Source: an uncultured Verrucomicrobia subdivision 3 bacterium (lineage in GTDB: Bacteria; Verrucomicrobiota; Verrucomicrobiia; Limisphaerales; UBA11358). Taken from it: a DNA stretch of 38,398 bases. A model generated the notes under the pieces. The model made no database searches and was not told the DNA's origin. It saw only the letters and a list, made by a program, of their open reading frames with translations. The stretch spans positions 1-38,398 of the forward strand of contig CAJAQO010000056.1 in the NCBI GenBank assembly GCA_903944085.1. The letters run 5' to 3'. Made by a program: the position numbers and the translations under genes. Numbering within the stretch: position 1 is the first letter of the stretch; each line of letters begins with the position of its first letter. This document shows positions 24,201 through 33,483 of this stretch, piece by piece.

Positions 24201-26229
24201 AAGCCGTGCCGCCGTTCGTCGGCCAAACATTCGCGCGTTTGAGTTTGTTCACATATTCGTTGTCGTCGGAAACCCAGAGTTCCGCCGCGTCGCTGGCCGC
24301 GATCCAAAAATAATAATTGCCCGTCACCGGCGCGGTGAGATAGCCGCGAATCCGCTCGCCGTAGTTGCTGCCGAAATTGGTGATGCCTTCGAGCGAACTC
24401 AAAATGTTCGTGACCGTGGCCGGCGTGCTGGTCGGGATGTCGGCGACATTGGTGCCGGCCACGCCCTGCCAGACTTCGCGCACCACGGAACTGCCGGTGT
24501 CAATCACTTGAATATTGACCAGCGACGCGCCCAGGCCGATGGCATTGCTCGCCGTCAGTGTCACCGGAAAATTGCCCGCCAATGTCGGCGTGCCGCTGAT
24601 AAGTCCGTTGGTTGAATTGAAGGCCAGTCCCGGCGGCAAGCCGTTCGCGGCAAATTTCAGCGGCGTGTTGGCCGCCGTCACGGTGAGGCTGAATGGCTGG
24701 TTCAAAAATGCCACCGCGCTCAAGGCGCTCGTGATGACCGCCGGCGCATTGGAACTGCTGTTGCTGTTGTTCGTCGGATAGAGCCGGTTGCTGGGAACAA
24801 CCTGTTTCGACTGGCTGGCGCTATACCAATTCAGATGCACCACGGCCGAGCCGGTGATTTGCAGGTATTCCAATTTGAGGTCGTAACGCACACCGCCTTG
24901 CAGCGCGATGGTGCCAATGGAATCCGTCGCGCCCTGCGATTTCCAGTCATCAATGATCAACTGGTCGTTGACCCATAGCTTGCAGCCGTCATCCGAATTC
25001 ACATCAAAGTAATAAGTCTCCGAATACTGCGGCTGCACCTGGCCGGTCCAGCGCACAGTGTAATAGCCATTGTTTGGAATCGGATTGGTGGTGTTGCCCC
25101 AGACAAAATCCACCGTTGAATCCAACCGTGCGAACCGGAAATTGGTCGGATTGAAATTTGCGGCATTGGTATAAGTCACGCTGGAGTTTGTAAAATAATA
25201 ACCCATCAGCCCGCTGCCGGTTGACGTTGGCGAAGGATAAATCACCACGCTCGCATTGCTCGCGTTGCCGACGGTGTAGCCGGTGCCGGACAACAGATTC
25301 AGCTGCACGATCACCGGTGTTTGCAAATTGGTGTTCGCCAGCGGCGTCACTGAAATGTTCGTGGCACTTACTCCCGCCGCAAAAGCTACGGTGCGCGGCA
25401 GGACAGCGTGATCCACACTTTCGGTGGCGAAACCGGCACCCGGTCCGCCGAGCCCGAGATTCACCGTCACCGCGTTCAGCGGAAAACCGCCGCGGGTTAC
25501 CGTCAGCGTGCCTAAATCCGTCGGTGACGAGCCGGGATCGGGTTGCGTGGTGCTCGCGTCCGTGGCGGCGATGGTAAAAACATTTTGCGATGCCAGCAGG
25601 TTGGTCGCATACGCATAATCGCCGAGCAACTGGCCGTTGTTGTCCAGATTGCCGTTGCTGACAGGATTCAGCGGGTCAAGGCCGAGCTGATATTTTTCCC
25701 AGTCGTTCATCGCGCTGCCGTCGGTGTTCGTGTCGGCAATCGCGATGCGAAAGAATTTTCCCGCCGGGCCGTTCGGCGCGGTCAGCGTGAGGGCCGAACC
25801 GGCGCGCACAACCAATCCGGTTTCCATCAGCCAGTTGGCTCCCCCCAGCGCGGTGACGCTTTGGAGCTGATAGACCTTGCCCGGCAGGCACGGAATGGTC
25901 ACGCTGAAATTGGTGGCGGTCGAGCCAAACGCCGTGATATGCGGATAGGAATTGGAATCAAATGGATTGGTTCCCGCAAGTGCTTCCTTGAGATTGGAAA
26001 CCCCGTCGCCATCCGCATCGGCATTGGGAGCGAGGCTGGCGGCTCCGTAAATCTGCTCCCAAATGTCACTCATGCCGTTGCCGTTCAAATCAATCATTTG
26101 CGCCGGTCCCAACCGCGCCGCCAAGAGTGCCAACAGGAATGCCAGCGCGCGGAAAAAACCTGGCCATGGGGAATAAATAAATCGCCGGAATACTTTCCGG
26201 CGGCGGCTGAAGGTATTGCGGGCGATCAT
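21247..26229 (-). CDS. Large multidomain DUF1800 protein (PA14, Ig-like, CHRD-like)
   Basis: I choose the ATG at 26229, just before a signal peptide (FFRALAFLLALLAARLGPAQ); a TTG at 26337 would add 36 non-signal residues. The product is 1660 residues. Order: a calcium-binding type-3-like segment (DLNGNGMSD, NADADGDGVSNLKEA); a beta region; a PA14 domain (GLMGYYFTN ... YYFDVNSDDGCKLWVNDQLIIDDW); a putative Ig domain (NGLPPGLAFNSTNGLISGTP); a second PA14-like region (GNYYFWIAASDAAELWVSDD); a CHRD-like stretch; then DUF1800 to the end (RFLTQATFGASPGDI ... HANENYAREVQQLFSIGLN). Inside DUF1800 is an insertion of three beta repeats (about 22420-21790). It is first in the unit with DUF1501. It is probably secreted and carbohydrate- or surface-binding. 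Confidence 0.9.
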   Translation of the reverse strand: MIARNTFSRRRKVFRRFIYSPWPGFFRALAFLLALLAARLGPAQMIDLNGNGMSDIWEQIYGAASLAPNADADGDGVSNLKEALAGTNPFDSNSYPHITAFGSTATNFSVTIPCLPGKVYQLQSVTALGGANWLMETGLVVRAGSALTLTAPNGPAGKFFRIAIADTNTDGSAMNDWEKYQLGLDPLNPVSNGNLDNNGQLLGDYAYATNLLASQNVFTIAATDASTTQPDPGSSPTDLGTLTVTRGGFPLNAVTVNLGLGGPGAGFATESVDHAVLPRTVAFAAGVSATNISVTPLANTNLQTPVIVQLNLLSGTGYTVGNASNASVVIYPSPTSTGSGLMGYYFTNSSVTYTNAANFNPTNFRFARLDSTVDFVWGNTTNPIPNNGYYTVRWTGQVQPQYSETYYFDVNSDDGCKLWVNDQLIIDDWKSQGATDSIGTIALQGGVRYDLKLEYLQITGSAVVHLNWYSASQSKQVVPSNRLYPTNNSNSSSNAPAVITSALSAVAFLNQPFSLTVTAANTPLKFAANGLPPGLAFNSTNGLISGTPTLAGNFPVTLTASNAIGLGASLVNIQVIDTGSSVVREVWQGVAGTNVADIPTSTPATVTNILSSLEGITNFGSNYGERIRGYLTAPVTGNYYFWIAASDAAELWVSDDNEYVNKLKRANVWPTNGGTAYHQWNAQTNQQSKWLSLVAGQKYYVEILHKAGTTPNDHWSVGWLQDPFGTNTVPGGIVPGYVLSRYYPTPISIAPGTLYSANMLALPGISSTAVGSATLRVSADGTQATLVYNVSDLTGTHVDHIYSDPYLANPTTLVYDIAAAHPQADGSYLWKIKSAGSLAAADILEIIAEGKASIVIQTPAYPAGEIGGHFTPANGAQTFTAPPAPPAWTDDSASTNAAVRFLTQATFGASPGDIAAVQALGYAGWISNQLSLPATHHLPVVLANTSADPTQPYPSQLTFNAWWQESVTAPDQLRQRVAFALSEIMVVSENGTLASYYANGLSSYYDTLLDNAFGNYRALLKAVTLHPVMGIYLNMQGNDMGSLVTGLHANENYAREVQQLFSIGLNRMWPDGTLVMNSQNALVPTYTQNGVSGFASVFTGWNYYQTNQANGRLPTSWYPSANYTNPMVLVPGHHELGTKLLLDNVVLPAAQGAQAFSTNASFDTYCAQDLEQALDSIFNHPNVGPFICRQLIQRLVTSNPSRDYLYRVVQKFNDNGAGVRGDLSAVVTAILLDYEARSTNLVAQPTFGKQREPLLRVTGAARALLAPPGNGGTYTESGSQTIAITMTNAHRLNTGDTVALTFTDTSGNPAPVSGNYSVTSTGTNTFTVNALNLAAGTYSQNTNTITVSISGHGLLPGNAAYLVFTSGGAASGLFLVITNPTSSTFTVATADAAVRSGNCVMPKINAAGFAQSGTVLTVDCTGPHGLSTNESLFVNFPTVVPADGQYLVATIPNATHFTINLTTSSNQTQSGFSLYPLNAPVLSRSGTVAQQYNTWNMGYTDTGSTVSLMQTPLRAPTVFNFFYPSFQFPGAIAAAGMTTPEFQLTSDTGVALQMNFLESGILNNGGNTNGLSSFTSGNGSVALDLGPWMTTNFTASANVPALVDSLSTALLAGQLSYAAKTNIVGYVTNNFPTSSSTWQRDRVRAVVHLILNSPDYTIQK

Positions 26230-26437
26230 TTGCGGCGGATTAAGAATGCTGCTACCGTGCCTCTGGCCAAGCCGAAAGTCAAGTTGGTCGGCCGGTTCTT
26301 TTCTGCGCGACTTTTTTATGCGCGACCGCACGGGCAATGCTGAGCTGAACAGCGGTTGTCTTGCGACCGCAATTTATCCTTTTTCCTGCCATTCGCGCGG
26401 GTGTTTTTTTATTTCCCGGAGATTTAAGTGAACACAA

Positions 26438-27547
26438 TTAAGCCGTCGCCAGCCGGGCCACGATTTCTTGAATGACGGCAGCGCCGTCCGGATAATCCTG
26501 CAAGGCTTCGCGGCGCAACAGTAGCCGGTGCGCAAGGACAGGTGCCGCCAAGATTTTGACTTGGGCGGTGGTGACCTGACTGTGACCTTGGATGGCGGCG
26601 AGTGCCTGGGCGGCGTGGAATAATCCCAGCGATCCGCGGGGACTGGCGCCAAGTCGCAAGGCGGGATGCTCCCGCGTCGCGCGGGTCAACTCGACCAGGT
26701 AATCGCACACGCCTGATCCGACTTGGATTTCCCGCACGCCGCGCTGGCATTTCAGAACCTGATCCGCCGTCGTCACCGCCGCGAGGGTTTCAATCGGATG
26801 CTGTTGTTGCACGCGCTGGCACATTTCTTTTTCTTCGGCGGCGCTGGGATAGCCCAGACTCAAGCGCAGGAGGAAACGATCCATCTGGGCTTCGGGCAGC
26901 CGGAACGTGCCTTCCTGCTCGATGGGATTTTGCGTGGCCATGACCATGAAGGGTTTTTCCAACCGGTAGGAAACGCGGTCCATTGTCACCATGCCTTCGC
27001 CCATGGCTTCAAGCAAGGCGGATTGCGTGCGCGGACTGGCCCGGTTGATTTCGTCCACCAGCACCATCTGGGAAAACAGCGGGCCGAAGCGGAAATCTTT
27101 CCGGCCCGTTGTCGGATTCAGTATGAAATCGCCGACGACGTGTTCCGGCTGCAAATCCGGCGTGCATTGGATGCGCTTGAAAGTGCAGCCCACGCTTTGC
27201 GCCATGGCGCGCGACAACATTGTTTTCGCCACGCCCGGCACATCTTCAAACAAAATATGACCTTCCGCGAACAGGCCCACGACCGCGAGCCGCACCTGTT
27301 CCGGTTTGCCGATGATGACGCGCTCGATGTTGGCGCTGATTTGCCGGGCAATTTCCGCCAGCCGCACCGCCTGGAAAATTTCTTCCGGCGGCGGCGTAAC
27401 GGTCAACCTCATTTTTTCATTCGGGTCGCGGACCTGGCGCGGTTTCAGAATGTTCTCGCCGCAGTTCGGGCAGGGATGGGCCGCGCCGACCCGCGAGTCC
27501 GGGATTTCAAACGGATGACCGCAATGTGGGCAGACGCGTTTGGGCAT
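26438..27547 (-). CDS. MoxR family AAA+ ATPase with N-terminal zinc ribbon
   Basis: This 369-residue protein starts with a zinc ribbon (C6-PH-C9 ... C26-PN-C29), then a short linker and a MoxR/AAA_3 core. Walker A is EDVPGVAKTMLSRAMA, Walker B LVDEINRASPRTQSALLEAM, sensor 1 VMATQNPIEQEGTFRLPEAQMDRF, and the C-terminal lid contains LGASPRGSLGLFHAAQA. MoxR proteins act as chaperone-like ATPases that mature other complexes, usually with a neighbouring DUF58 or von Willebrand A protein. None is adjacent here: the DUF1800 gene is downstream after a 209-bp spacer, and bacteriohemerythrin is upstream. The zinc ribbon is an uncommon addition and may recruit a target. Cytoplasmic. Confidence 0.92.
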   Translation of the reverse strand: MPKRVCPHCGHPFEIPDSRVGAAHPCPNCGENILKPRQVRDPNEKMRLTVTPPPEEIFQAVRLAEIARQISANIERVIIGKPEQVRLAVVGLFAEGHILFEDVPGVAKTMLSRAMAQSVGCTFKRIQCTPDLQPEHVVGDFILNPTTGRKDFRFGPLFSQMVLVDEINRASPRTQSALLEAMGEGMVTMDRVSYRLEKPFMVMATQNPIEQEGTFRLPEAQMDRFLLRLSLGYPSAAEEKEMCQRVQQQHPIETLAAVTTADQVLKCQRGVREIQVGSGVCDYLVELTRATREHPALRLGASPRGSLGLFHAAQALAAIQGHSQVTTAQVKILAAPVLAHRLLLRREALQDYPDGAAVIQEIVARLATA

Positions 27548-27671
27548 GAATGATCCTGTTTAATTGGCCGGCACGGCAATGATTCGGTGACGGGTTGAAG
27601 TTGAAGTTTTTGGCCAGTCCGGTTTTTTGTCCAGCACAATGCAAAACTTCCGCCGCCGGATCAAAATCGTT

Positions 27672-28103
27672 TCAACCCGGGTTGTCCGGGCCGGGCGACT
27701 GGCCGATGCACGGCTTGAGCCGCACATCAATTTGCATAATATGCGCTTCAATCCAGTGGCTGCAGGAATGGTGCAGTTCCAGCAAGACGTCGGGCCGGAT
27801 TCCCTCCGTCTCGAAGCGCACTTTGAATTTGCGGAAAAAAATCAGGAAATCGCGGTGAGCCAGTTGGTTTTCCTGATGTGCCGGACACCGGTAACTGTCC
27901 ATGCAAGCCTCCTCCTGCTTGAAATGCACGTCTATGTAGGTTTCCATGAAACCGATGAGTTGGAGGACAAACTCCGCTTCCCGCCGGCTTGGATTGGTGT
28001 TGCGGGCGATCCCGCTTAACCGGTTGATGTAGCTGATCAGCATTTTGTGCTGGGTGTCAATCAGCGAATGTCCGGTCTCAAATTGTTCGCTCCATCGCAA
28101 CAT
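27672..28103 (-). CDS. Bacteriohemerythrin
   Basis: A 143-residue four-helix-bundle protein that binds O2 at a non-haem di-iron centre. Iron-ligand segments seen are IDTQH19KML, VH60FKQE64E, AH83RDF, and WIEAH121IMQID126. The usual HxxxH pair is incomplete: the position four before H83 is Asn79, with H76 three residues further upstream. This pattern, C.AH..N..AH..F, also occurs in a subgroup I recall, so the centre may still bind metal in altered form. The start MLRWSEQF is typical of the family. Its function may be oxygen sensing, storage or delivery. It lies 124 bp upstream of the MoxR gene on the same strand and divergent from gap (274-bp spacer, AT-rich, where both promoters probably lie). 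Confidence 0.92.
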   Translation of the reverse strand: MLRWSEQFETGHSLIDTQHKMLISYINRLSGIARNTNPSRREAEFVLQLIGFMETYIDVHFKQEEACMDSYRCPAHQENQLAHRDFLIFFRKFKVRFETEGIRPDVLLELHHSCSHWIEAHIMQIDVRLKPCIGQSPGPDNPG

Positions 28104-28145
28104 GGTTGGCCTTCTCGTTATCCTTCAGGGTGTCCGATCGGCTGA

Positions 28146-29444
<1,299 letters not shown>

Positions 29445-29461
29445 TTTCCGCAGCAATTCAA

Positions 29462-29495
29462 AACGGCGATCCGGCAGCGGATCGCCGTTTTTTTT
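29462..29495 (+). terminator. Intrinsic terminator after gap
   Basis: A perfect 12-bp stem (AACGGCGATCCG, 4-base loop, CGGATCGCCGTT) is followed directly by an 8-base T run. It lies 18 bp after the gap stop, between two convergent genes, and may also slow transcription from the GH28-like gene on the other strand. Confidence 0.95.
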
Positions 29496-29499
29496 GTCG

Positions 29500-31044
29500 T
29501 CACTGTTTTTCCAACGCCGGTGAATTGCGCAGGACAAGGCCGCTCACGCTGTCGGCGAAAACGGCGGCCTTCACGCCGTCGGCCACCTGCGGTTTGAAGT
29601 TGTCAATTTCCAATCCCTGAATGTCCGCAAACGACGCGGCGGAGCGAAAATCATCCTTGGCAAAATTGACGGTGATATTCGCCAGCTCCAAATCTTTGAC
29701 GTGGCGCGCATAAACGCCGTAGGCCGGCAGCGTGCCGATCTTGCCGGGATCGGGATAGCCGGCACCGAGTTCTTTGGGCTGGATCGCGGCGTCGTTCGTG
29801 GAGCCGCCGCCTTTGCTGGTGAGCCGGATGTTTTCGAGGCGCACGCCTTCGACCGGCTGCTCCGGCAGGCCGGAGATTTGAATGCCGCTCATTTTGTCCA
29901 CGCCGTCGGCGATGACATTGGAAATCAAAATATTTCTGGCGCGGCTGTTGGTGGTGACATTCGGCGCGCGGTTGCGTTTGCCGGTGGTGATGTAAATGGC
30001 GCAGTCGCGCACGTCCATCATCGAGAGGTTGTTGATGGTGATGTTCTCCAACAGGCCGCCGTCCACTTCTTCGAGCGCGAGGCCGTGGCAACTGCGGAAG
30101 GTGCAGTTCGCCACCGAGCAGTTGCGGAAACCGCCGCTGGCCTCGGTGCCAAATTTGATGCGGCCCATGCCGCCCCGCGCCGGCTTCATCGTGCCGTCAA
30201 TCAACGTGCCTTCGACAAAGCCGGAGACCTGGCAGTTGACGATGGTGAGGTTTTCCGTGAGCCGCGTTTCGCCGAGCGCGTAGGTGCTCTTCGGACAGAT
30301 GCCGTCGTCGGTCGGCGAATTCACACGGCAGTTGGAAACCATCGTGTTGCGGCAGCAGTCCAAGTCCATGCCGTCGCGGTTGGTGTCGAGCGTGACATTG
30401 TCAATGGTCAGGTTGTCGCAGCCCGTGACGAGAATCCCAAAATGGCCGCCATGAAAAATGGTGACGTCGCGGATCAAAACATTTTTGCAAAGCTTCAGCG
30501 CAATGGCCTTGTTGCCGAGGCGCACGGGTGGGAATGTGTTGGTGTTCGGCGTTTGAAAGTGGTCGTAGCCGCACATTTTATCGAGGATTTTGGAATCACG
30601 GGTCAGCCCGCCGCCGTTGATCATGCCGTGACCGGTGATGAAAACATTGGTGAGATTTTCGCCCCAGATCAGGCTGTTGTGAAAATAACAATGTCCGCCG
30701 TCCTGGTAGGCGATGCCAGGAAACGGCTCCGTCTCGTCGTAAGCATTCAGTTTTTGCGGAGCGCCGAGAATTGTCGCGCCGGTGTCAATGAGTAGATGAA
30801 TGTTGCTCCTCAGATGAATCGAGCCGCTCAAATAAGTTCCCGCAGGCAGGAGCACTGTGCCGCCTCCGGCATCGGCGGCGGCATTGATAGCCTTGTCAAT
30901 CGCCGGGCTGTCGAGGTTGGTGCCATCGCCAACCGCACCGAAGCTGCGGATGTTGAAATAATTCTGCCCCGGGTTTTCGACGGCGTGCGCCAAGCAGAGC
31001 AAAAGGGTGAAAAATTGGACACCGAAAATGAATTTGATTCTCAT
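29500..31044 (-). CDS. Glycoside hydrolase family 28-like polygalacturonase
   Basis: The ATG at 31044 starts a signal peptide (MRIKFIFGVQFFTLLLCLAHA), giving 514 residues; a TTG seven codons earlier is less likely. The mature part begins YFNIRSFGAVGDGTNLDSPAIDKAINAA, the usual start of a right-handed beta-helix pectinase. GH28 catalytic elements are N222-R-D-G-M-D227 (for NTDG.D), D246-D247-G followed by KS, and R295-I-K297. The His of the usual GHG motif is not where expected (FVEGTLIDG stands there), so activity on an unusual substrate, or a related uronic-acid oligomer, is possible. It is secreted. With GH105 and the sugar epimerase it fits pectin degradation. Confidence 0.85.
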   Translation of the reverse strand: MRIKFIFGVQFFTLLLCLAHAVENPGQNYFNIRSFGAVGDGTNLDSPAIDKAINAAADAGGGTVLLPAGTYLSGSIHLRSNIHLLIDTGATILGAPQKLNAYDETEPFPGIAYQDGGHCYFHNSLIWGENLTNVFITGHGMINGGGLTRDSKILDKMCGYDHFQTPNTNTFPPVRLGNKAIALKLCKNVLIRDVTIFHGGHFGILVTGCDNLTIDNVTLDTNRDGMDLDCCRNTMVSNCRVNSPTDDGICPKSTYALGETRLTENLTIVNCQVSGFVEGTLIDGTMKPARGGMGRIKFGTEASGGFRNCSVANCTFRSCHGLALEEVDGGLLENITINNLSMMDVRDCAIYITTGKRNRAPNVTTNSRARNILISNVIADGVDKMSGIQISGLPEQPVEGVRLENIRLTSKGGGSTNDAAIQPKELGAGYPDPGKIGTLPAYGVYARHVKDLELANITVNFAKDDFRSAASFADIQGLEIDNFKPQVADGVKAAVFADSVSGLVLRNSPALEKQ

Positions 31045-31170
31045 GGGATATTTTGTGGCTGCCAAACAATGACGAAAACTCCCGCCTCTTGGCTACAAAA
31101 ATATCGCCGGACTTTCGTTCGGGCTTTCGCTTTGGCTCGACAAGCGGCGCGGGTTGCGGCAGACTTTTTT

Positions 31171-31264
31171 TGCCAGGGCCTGTGGAGTGTGGACTTACGA
31201 ACCCCGCCAGGGCCGGAAGGCAGCAACGGCAGTATGCTTTGCAATTGCCGCAGTCACCCTGGCA
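31171..31264 (+). ncRNA. ffs: Signal recognition particle RNA (small bacterial type, 4.5S-like)
   Basis: The ends pair (TGCCAGGG at 31171 with CCCTGGCA at 31257-31264). The conserved apical domain is present: GCCAGGGCCGGAAGGCAGC, with the GGAA tetraloop and the asymmetric loop sequence that binds Ffh. The length of about 94 nt is that of the short SRP RNA. Location directly upstream of dnaX is a conserved arrangement in many bacteria. RNA partners are Ffh and FtsY in co-translational membrane targeting. The exact ends are inferred from pairing only. Confidence 0.92.
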
Positions 31265-31271
31265 CCTCTTC

Positions 31272-31340
31272 AATTTTTAATTGTGAATTTTTAGTTTTGA
31301 GTTTGAAGCCGTCACAACTAAAAATTGAGAATTAAAAACT
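31272..31340. repeat. AT-rich inverted repeat between SRP RNA and dnaX
   Basis: Arms 31272-31295 and 31317-31340 are inverted copies with 21 of 24 positions matching (ACTAAAAATT..AATTAAAAA type). The right arm ends 9 bases before the dnaX start. The arms could form a hairpin in the leader, or terminate or protect the SRP RNA 3' end. Confidence 0.8.
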
Positions 31341-31349
31341 AAAAATTCT

Positions 31350-33119
31350 GTGTCATATCAGGTCATCGCCAGAAAATATCGCCCGCAGCGGTTCGCGGAC
31401 GTTGTCGGGCAAGAGCATGTCACGCAGACGCTCGCCAACGCTATCGCGCAAAAACGCATCGCCCACGCATATCTTTTTTGCGGGCCGCGCGGCACCGGCA
31501 AGACCACCATCGCCCGCATTTTTGCGAAATGCCTGAACTGCACCGGCGGACCGAAAATTGATTTCGACGACAGCGACACGCGCGTCCAGGAAATCACCGA
31601 CGGCCGCGCGCTCGACGTTTTGGAAATTGACGGCGCGAGCAACAACGGCGTGGAACAGGTGCGCGAACTGCGCGAGACATGCAAATACGCGCCGGCCAAT
31701 TCGACCTACAAAATTTACATCATTGACGAAGTCCACATGCTCTCGACGGCGGCGTTCAACGCGCTGCTGAAAACTTTGGAGGAGCCGCCCGCGCATGTGA
31801 AATTCATGTTCGCGACGACGGACCCGGAAAAAGTTCTGCCAACGATCCTTTCGCGCTGCCAGCGGTTTGACCTGCGCCGGATTCCGAGCGCGCTCATCAC
31901 GAAGCATCTCGCGGAAATCGCCGGCAAGGAAAACGTCACGATTGACGCCGCCGCCCTGCACGCCATCGCGCGCGGCGCGGACGGCGGCATGCGCGACGCC
32001 GAATCCACGCTCGACCAGCTCATCAGTTTTTGCGGCGACAAAATCGAGGAACCGGACGTGCTTTCGATGTTCGGCCTCGCGGCGCAAAACCAGATTTTGA
32101 AATTGAGCCATGCGGTTCTCGCCGGCGAAATTTCCGTCGCGCTCACGCAGCTGGACGAACTGGCACGCGGCGGCAAAGACCTCGGCCGGCTGCTCGGCGA
32201 TTTGCTGAACCATTTTCGCAACCTGCTGATTTACCAGGTTTCCAAAGGCGATTTGAATTTGCTCGAAGTTTCCGAAGCGGAAGTCGCCGCCTTGAAAGAA
32301 CAGTCCGCGCTCGCCGGCACCGATGCCTTCACGCGCATCCTCGAAGTTTTGGCCGACGCCGAACTGCGGCTGCGCGATGCCGCTTCCAAAAAGATTCTAC
32401 TGGAAGTTTCCCTGCTGCGCGCCATCGAAGCGCGCAACGCGATGCCGCTCGACGCCGTGTTGAGACAGCTCAACCAGTTGCGCGGGCAAAGCGGCAGCAG
32501 TGGCACAGGCGTCCCGCCGGTGTCGGCCAGCGCGCCGACCAGAACCATTTCTCCCGCGCCAACCGCAACGCCCGTTCACAAAACTGTGGCAGCTCCTTCG
32601 CCATCTGCTCCGGCGGTTCAGGCCGCCGCCGCTGCCGCGCCCGTCGGCGATTTGGCCGAACTCTGGCACCAGCTGGTGGACGCCATCGGCCGCGTCAGCC
32701 CGTTCACGCGCGGCTACTTGATTGACGCGCATCCGGTGTCGTTCGAGAAAAGTGTTTTGGTCATCGGCTTCGATCCGGAATTTGAGGATCACCTCGGCCT
32801 CGTGGACAACTCGCGCAATCACGCGCTGCTCGCGACGAAGCTCGCCGAAATGGGCCACGCGAACGCGATGATCAAATTCATCAAAGCCGAAGCGCCCGCC
32901 GGCTGGCATCAAAAAGCCGCCGCCGCCCCGGCACCGACCGCGCCGGCAGCCACGAAAGCTGCACCGGCCACGGCAAAACCGGCGGAAGCCGCGCCCGCGC
33001 CCGCCGCCGAGAAAAAATCCGCGCCGGTGCCGTTCAACAAAGACGATTTCAAGAACGACCCGCTCATCCAAAAAGCTTTGGAAATTTTCAAAGGCACGAT
33101 TGTGGAAGTCCGCGCCTAA
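31350..33119 (+). CDS. dnaX: DNA polymerase III subunits gamma/tau
   Basis: This 589-residue clamp-loader ATPase starts at a GTG (31350), the only start that gives the family N-terminus MSYQVIARKYRPQRFADVVGQEHV. Walker A is GPRGTGKTTIARIFAK, the DExx box IIDEVHMLST, and the arginine-finger region is LSRCQRFDLRRI. The zinc-binding module is reduced: only C61 and C64 (CLNC) remain, and the usual PCG.C..C part is replaced by DFDDSDTRV. After about residue 380 comes an Ala/Pro-rich linker that begins with a translated repeat (SSGTGVPPVSAS), then a tau-like C-terminal region. No Shine-Dalgarno is seen. It is followed by ebfC and recR, the standard gene order. Confidence 0.97.
   Translation: MSYQVIARKYRPQRFADVVGQEHVTQTLANAIAQKRIAHAYLFCGPRGTGKTTIARIFAKCLNCTGGPKIDFDDSDTRVQEITDGRALDVLEIDGASNNGVEQVRELRETCKYAPANSTYKIYIIDEVHMLSTAAFNALLKTLEEPPAHVKFMFATTDPEKVLPTILSRCQRFDLRRIPSALITKHLAEIAGKENVTIDAAALHAIARGADGGMRDAESTLDQLISFCGDKIEEPDVLSMFGLAAQNQILKLSHAVLAGEISVALTQLDELARGGKDLGRLLGDLLNHFRNLLIYQVSKGDLNLLEVSEAEVAALKEQSALAGTDAFTRILEVLADAELRLRDAASKKILLEVSLLRAIEARNAMPLDAVLRQLNQLRGQSGSSGTGVPPVSASAPTRTISPAPTATPVHKTVAAPSPSAPAVQAAAAAAPVGDLAELWHQLVDAIGRVSPFTRGYLIDAHPVSFEKSVLVIGFDPEFEDHLGLVDNSRNHALLATKLAEMGHANAMIKFIKAEAPAGWHQKAAAAPAPTAPAATKAAPATAKPAEAAPAPAAEKKSAPVPFNKDDFKNDPLIQKALEIFKGTIVEVRA
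32499..32522. repeat. Half-copy of repeat element A inside dnaX
   Basis: Twenty-two of 24 bases match the left arm of the element inside the restriction-modification gene (13223-13246). It encodes SGTGVPPV at the start of the DnaX linker. No second arm is visible, so it is a partial copy in a part of the protein that tolerates change. Confidence 0.8.
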
Positions 33120-33159
33120 TTTTCCTTCAACCTTCAACTATCAACCTTTAAAGTATAAA

Positions 33160-33471
33160 ATGTCCAGCATCGGAAAACTCATGAAGCAGGCTGCGAAAAT
33201 GCAGCAGCAGATGGAACAGATTCAAGCCCAGCTCGCCGCGCGCACGGTCGAGGCCACCAGCGGCGGCGGCGCGGTGAAAGTCCTCGCCAAATGCGACGGC
33301 ACGATCGCCGCCATCAAAATTGATCCGCAGGCGCTGAATCCGGCCGACGCGCAGATGGTCGAGGACATGATTCTCACCGCCGCCAACCAGGCGCTCAACC
33401 AGGCCAAGGAAATTTCCAACGCGGAAATGGGCAAGGCCACGGCGGGATTCAGTTTGCCGGGACTGATGTGA
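33160..33471 (+). CDS. ebfC: YbaB/EbfC family nucleoid-associated protein
   Basis: A 103-residue protein, normal family length. The N-terminal helix (LMKQAAKMQQQMEQIQAQLAARTVEATSGGGAVKVLAKCDG) and the segment IKIDPQALNPADAQMVEDMILTAANQALNQAKE are diagnostic. It is a small DNA-binding dimer that often affects nucleoid structure. The ATG at 33160 is chosen by homology, since the open frame extends upstream into the dnaX end. It lies between dnaX (40 bp upstream) and recR (83 bp downstream). No Shine-Dalgarno is visible; the leader is CT- and A-rich. Confidence 0.95.
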   Translation: MSSIGKLMKQAAKMQQQMEQIQAQLAARTVEATSGGGAVKVLAKCDGTIAAIKIDPQALNPADAQMVEDMILTAANQALNQAKEISNAEMGKATAGFSLPGLM

Positions 33472-33483
33472 ATGCTGAAGTAT

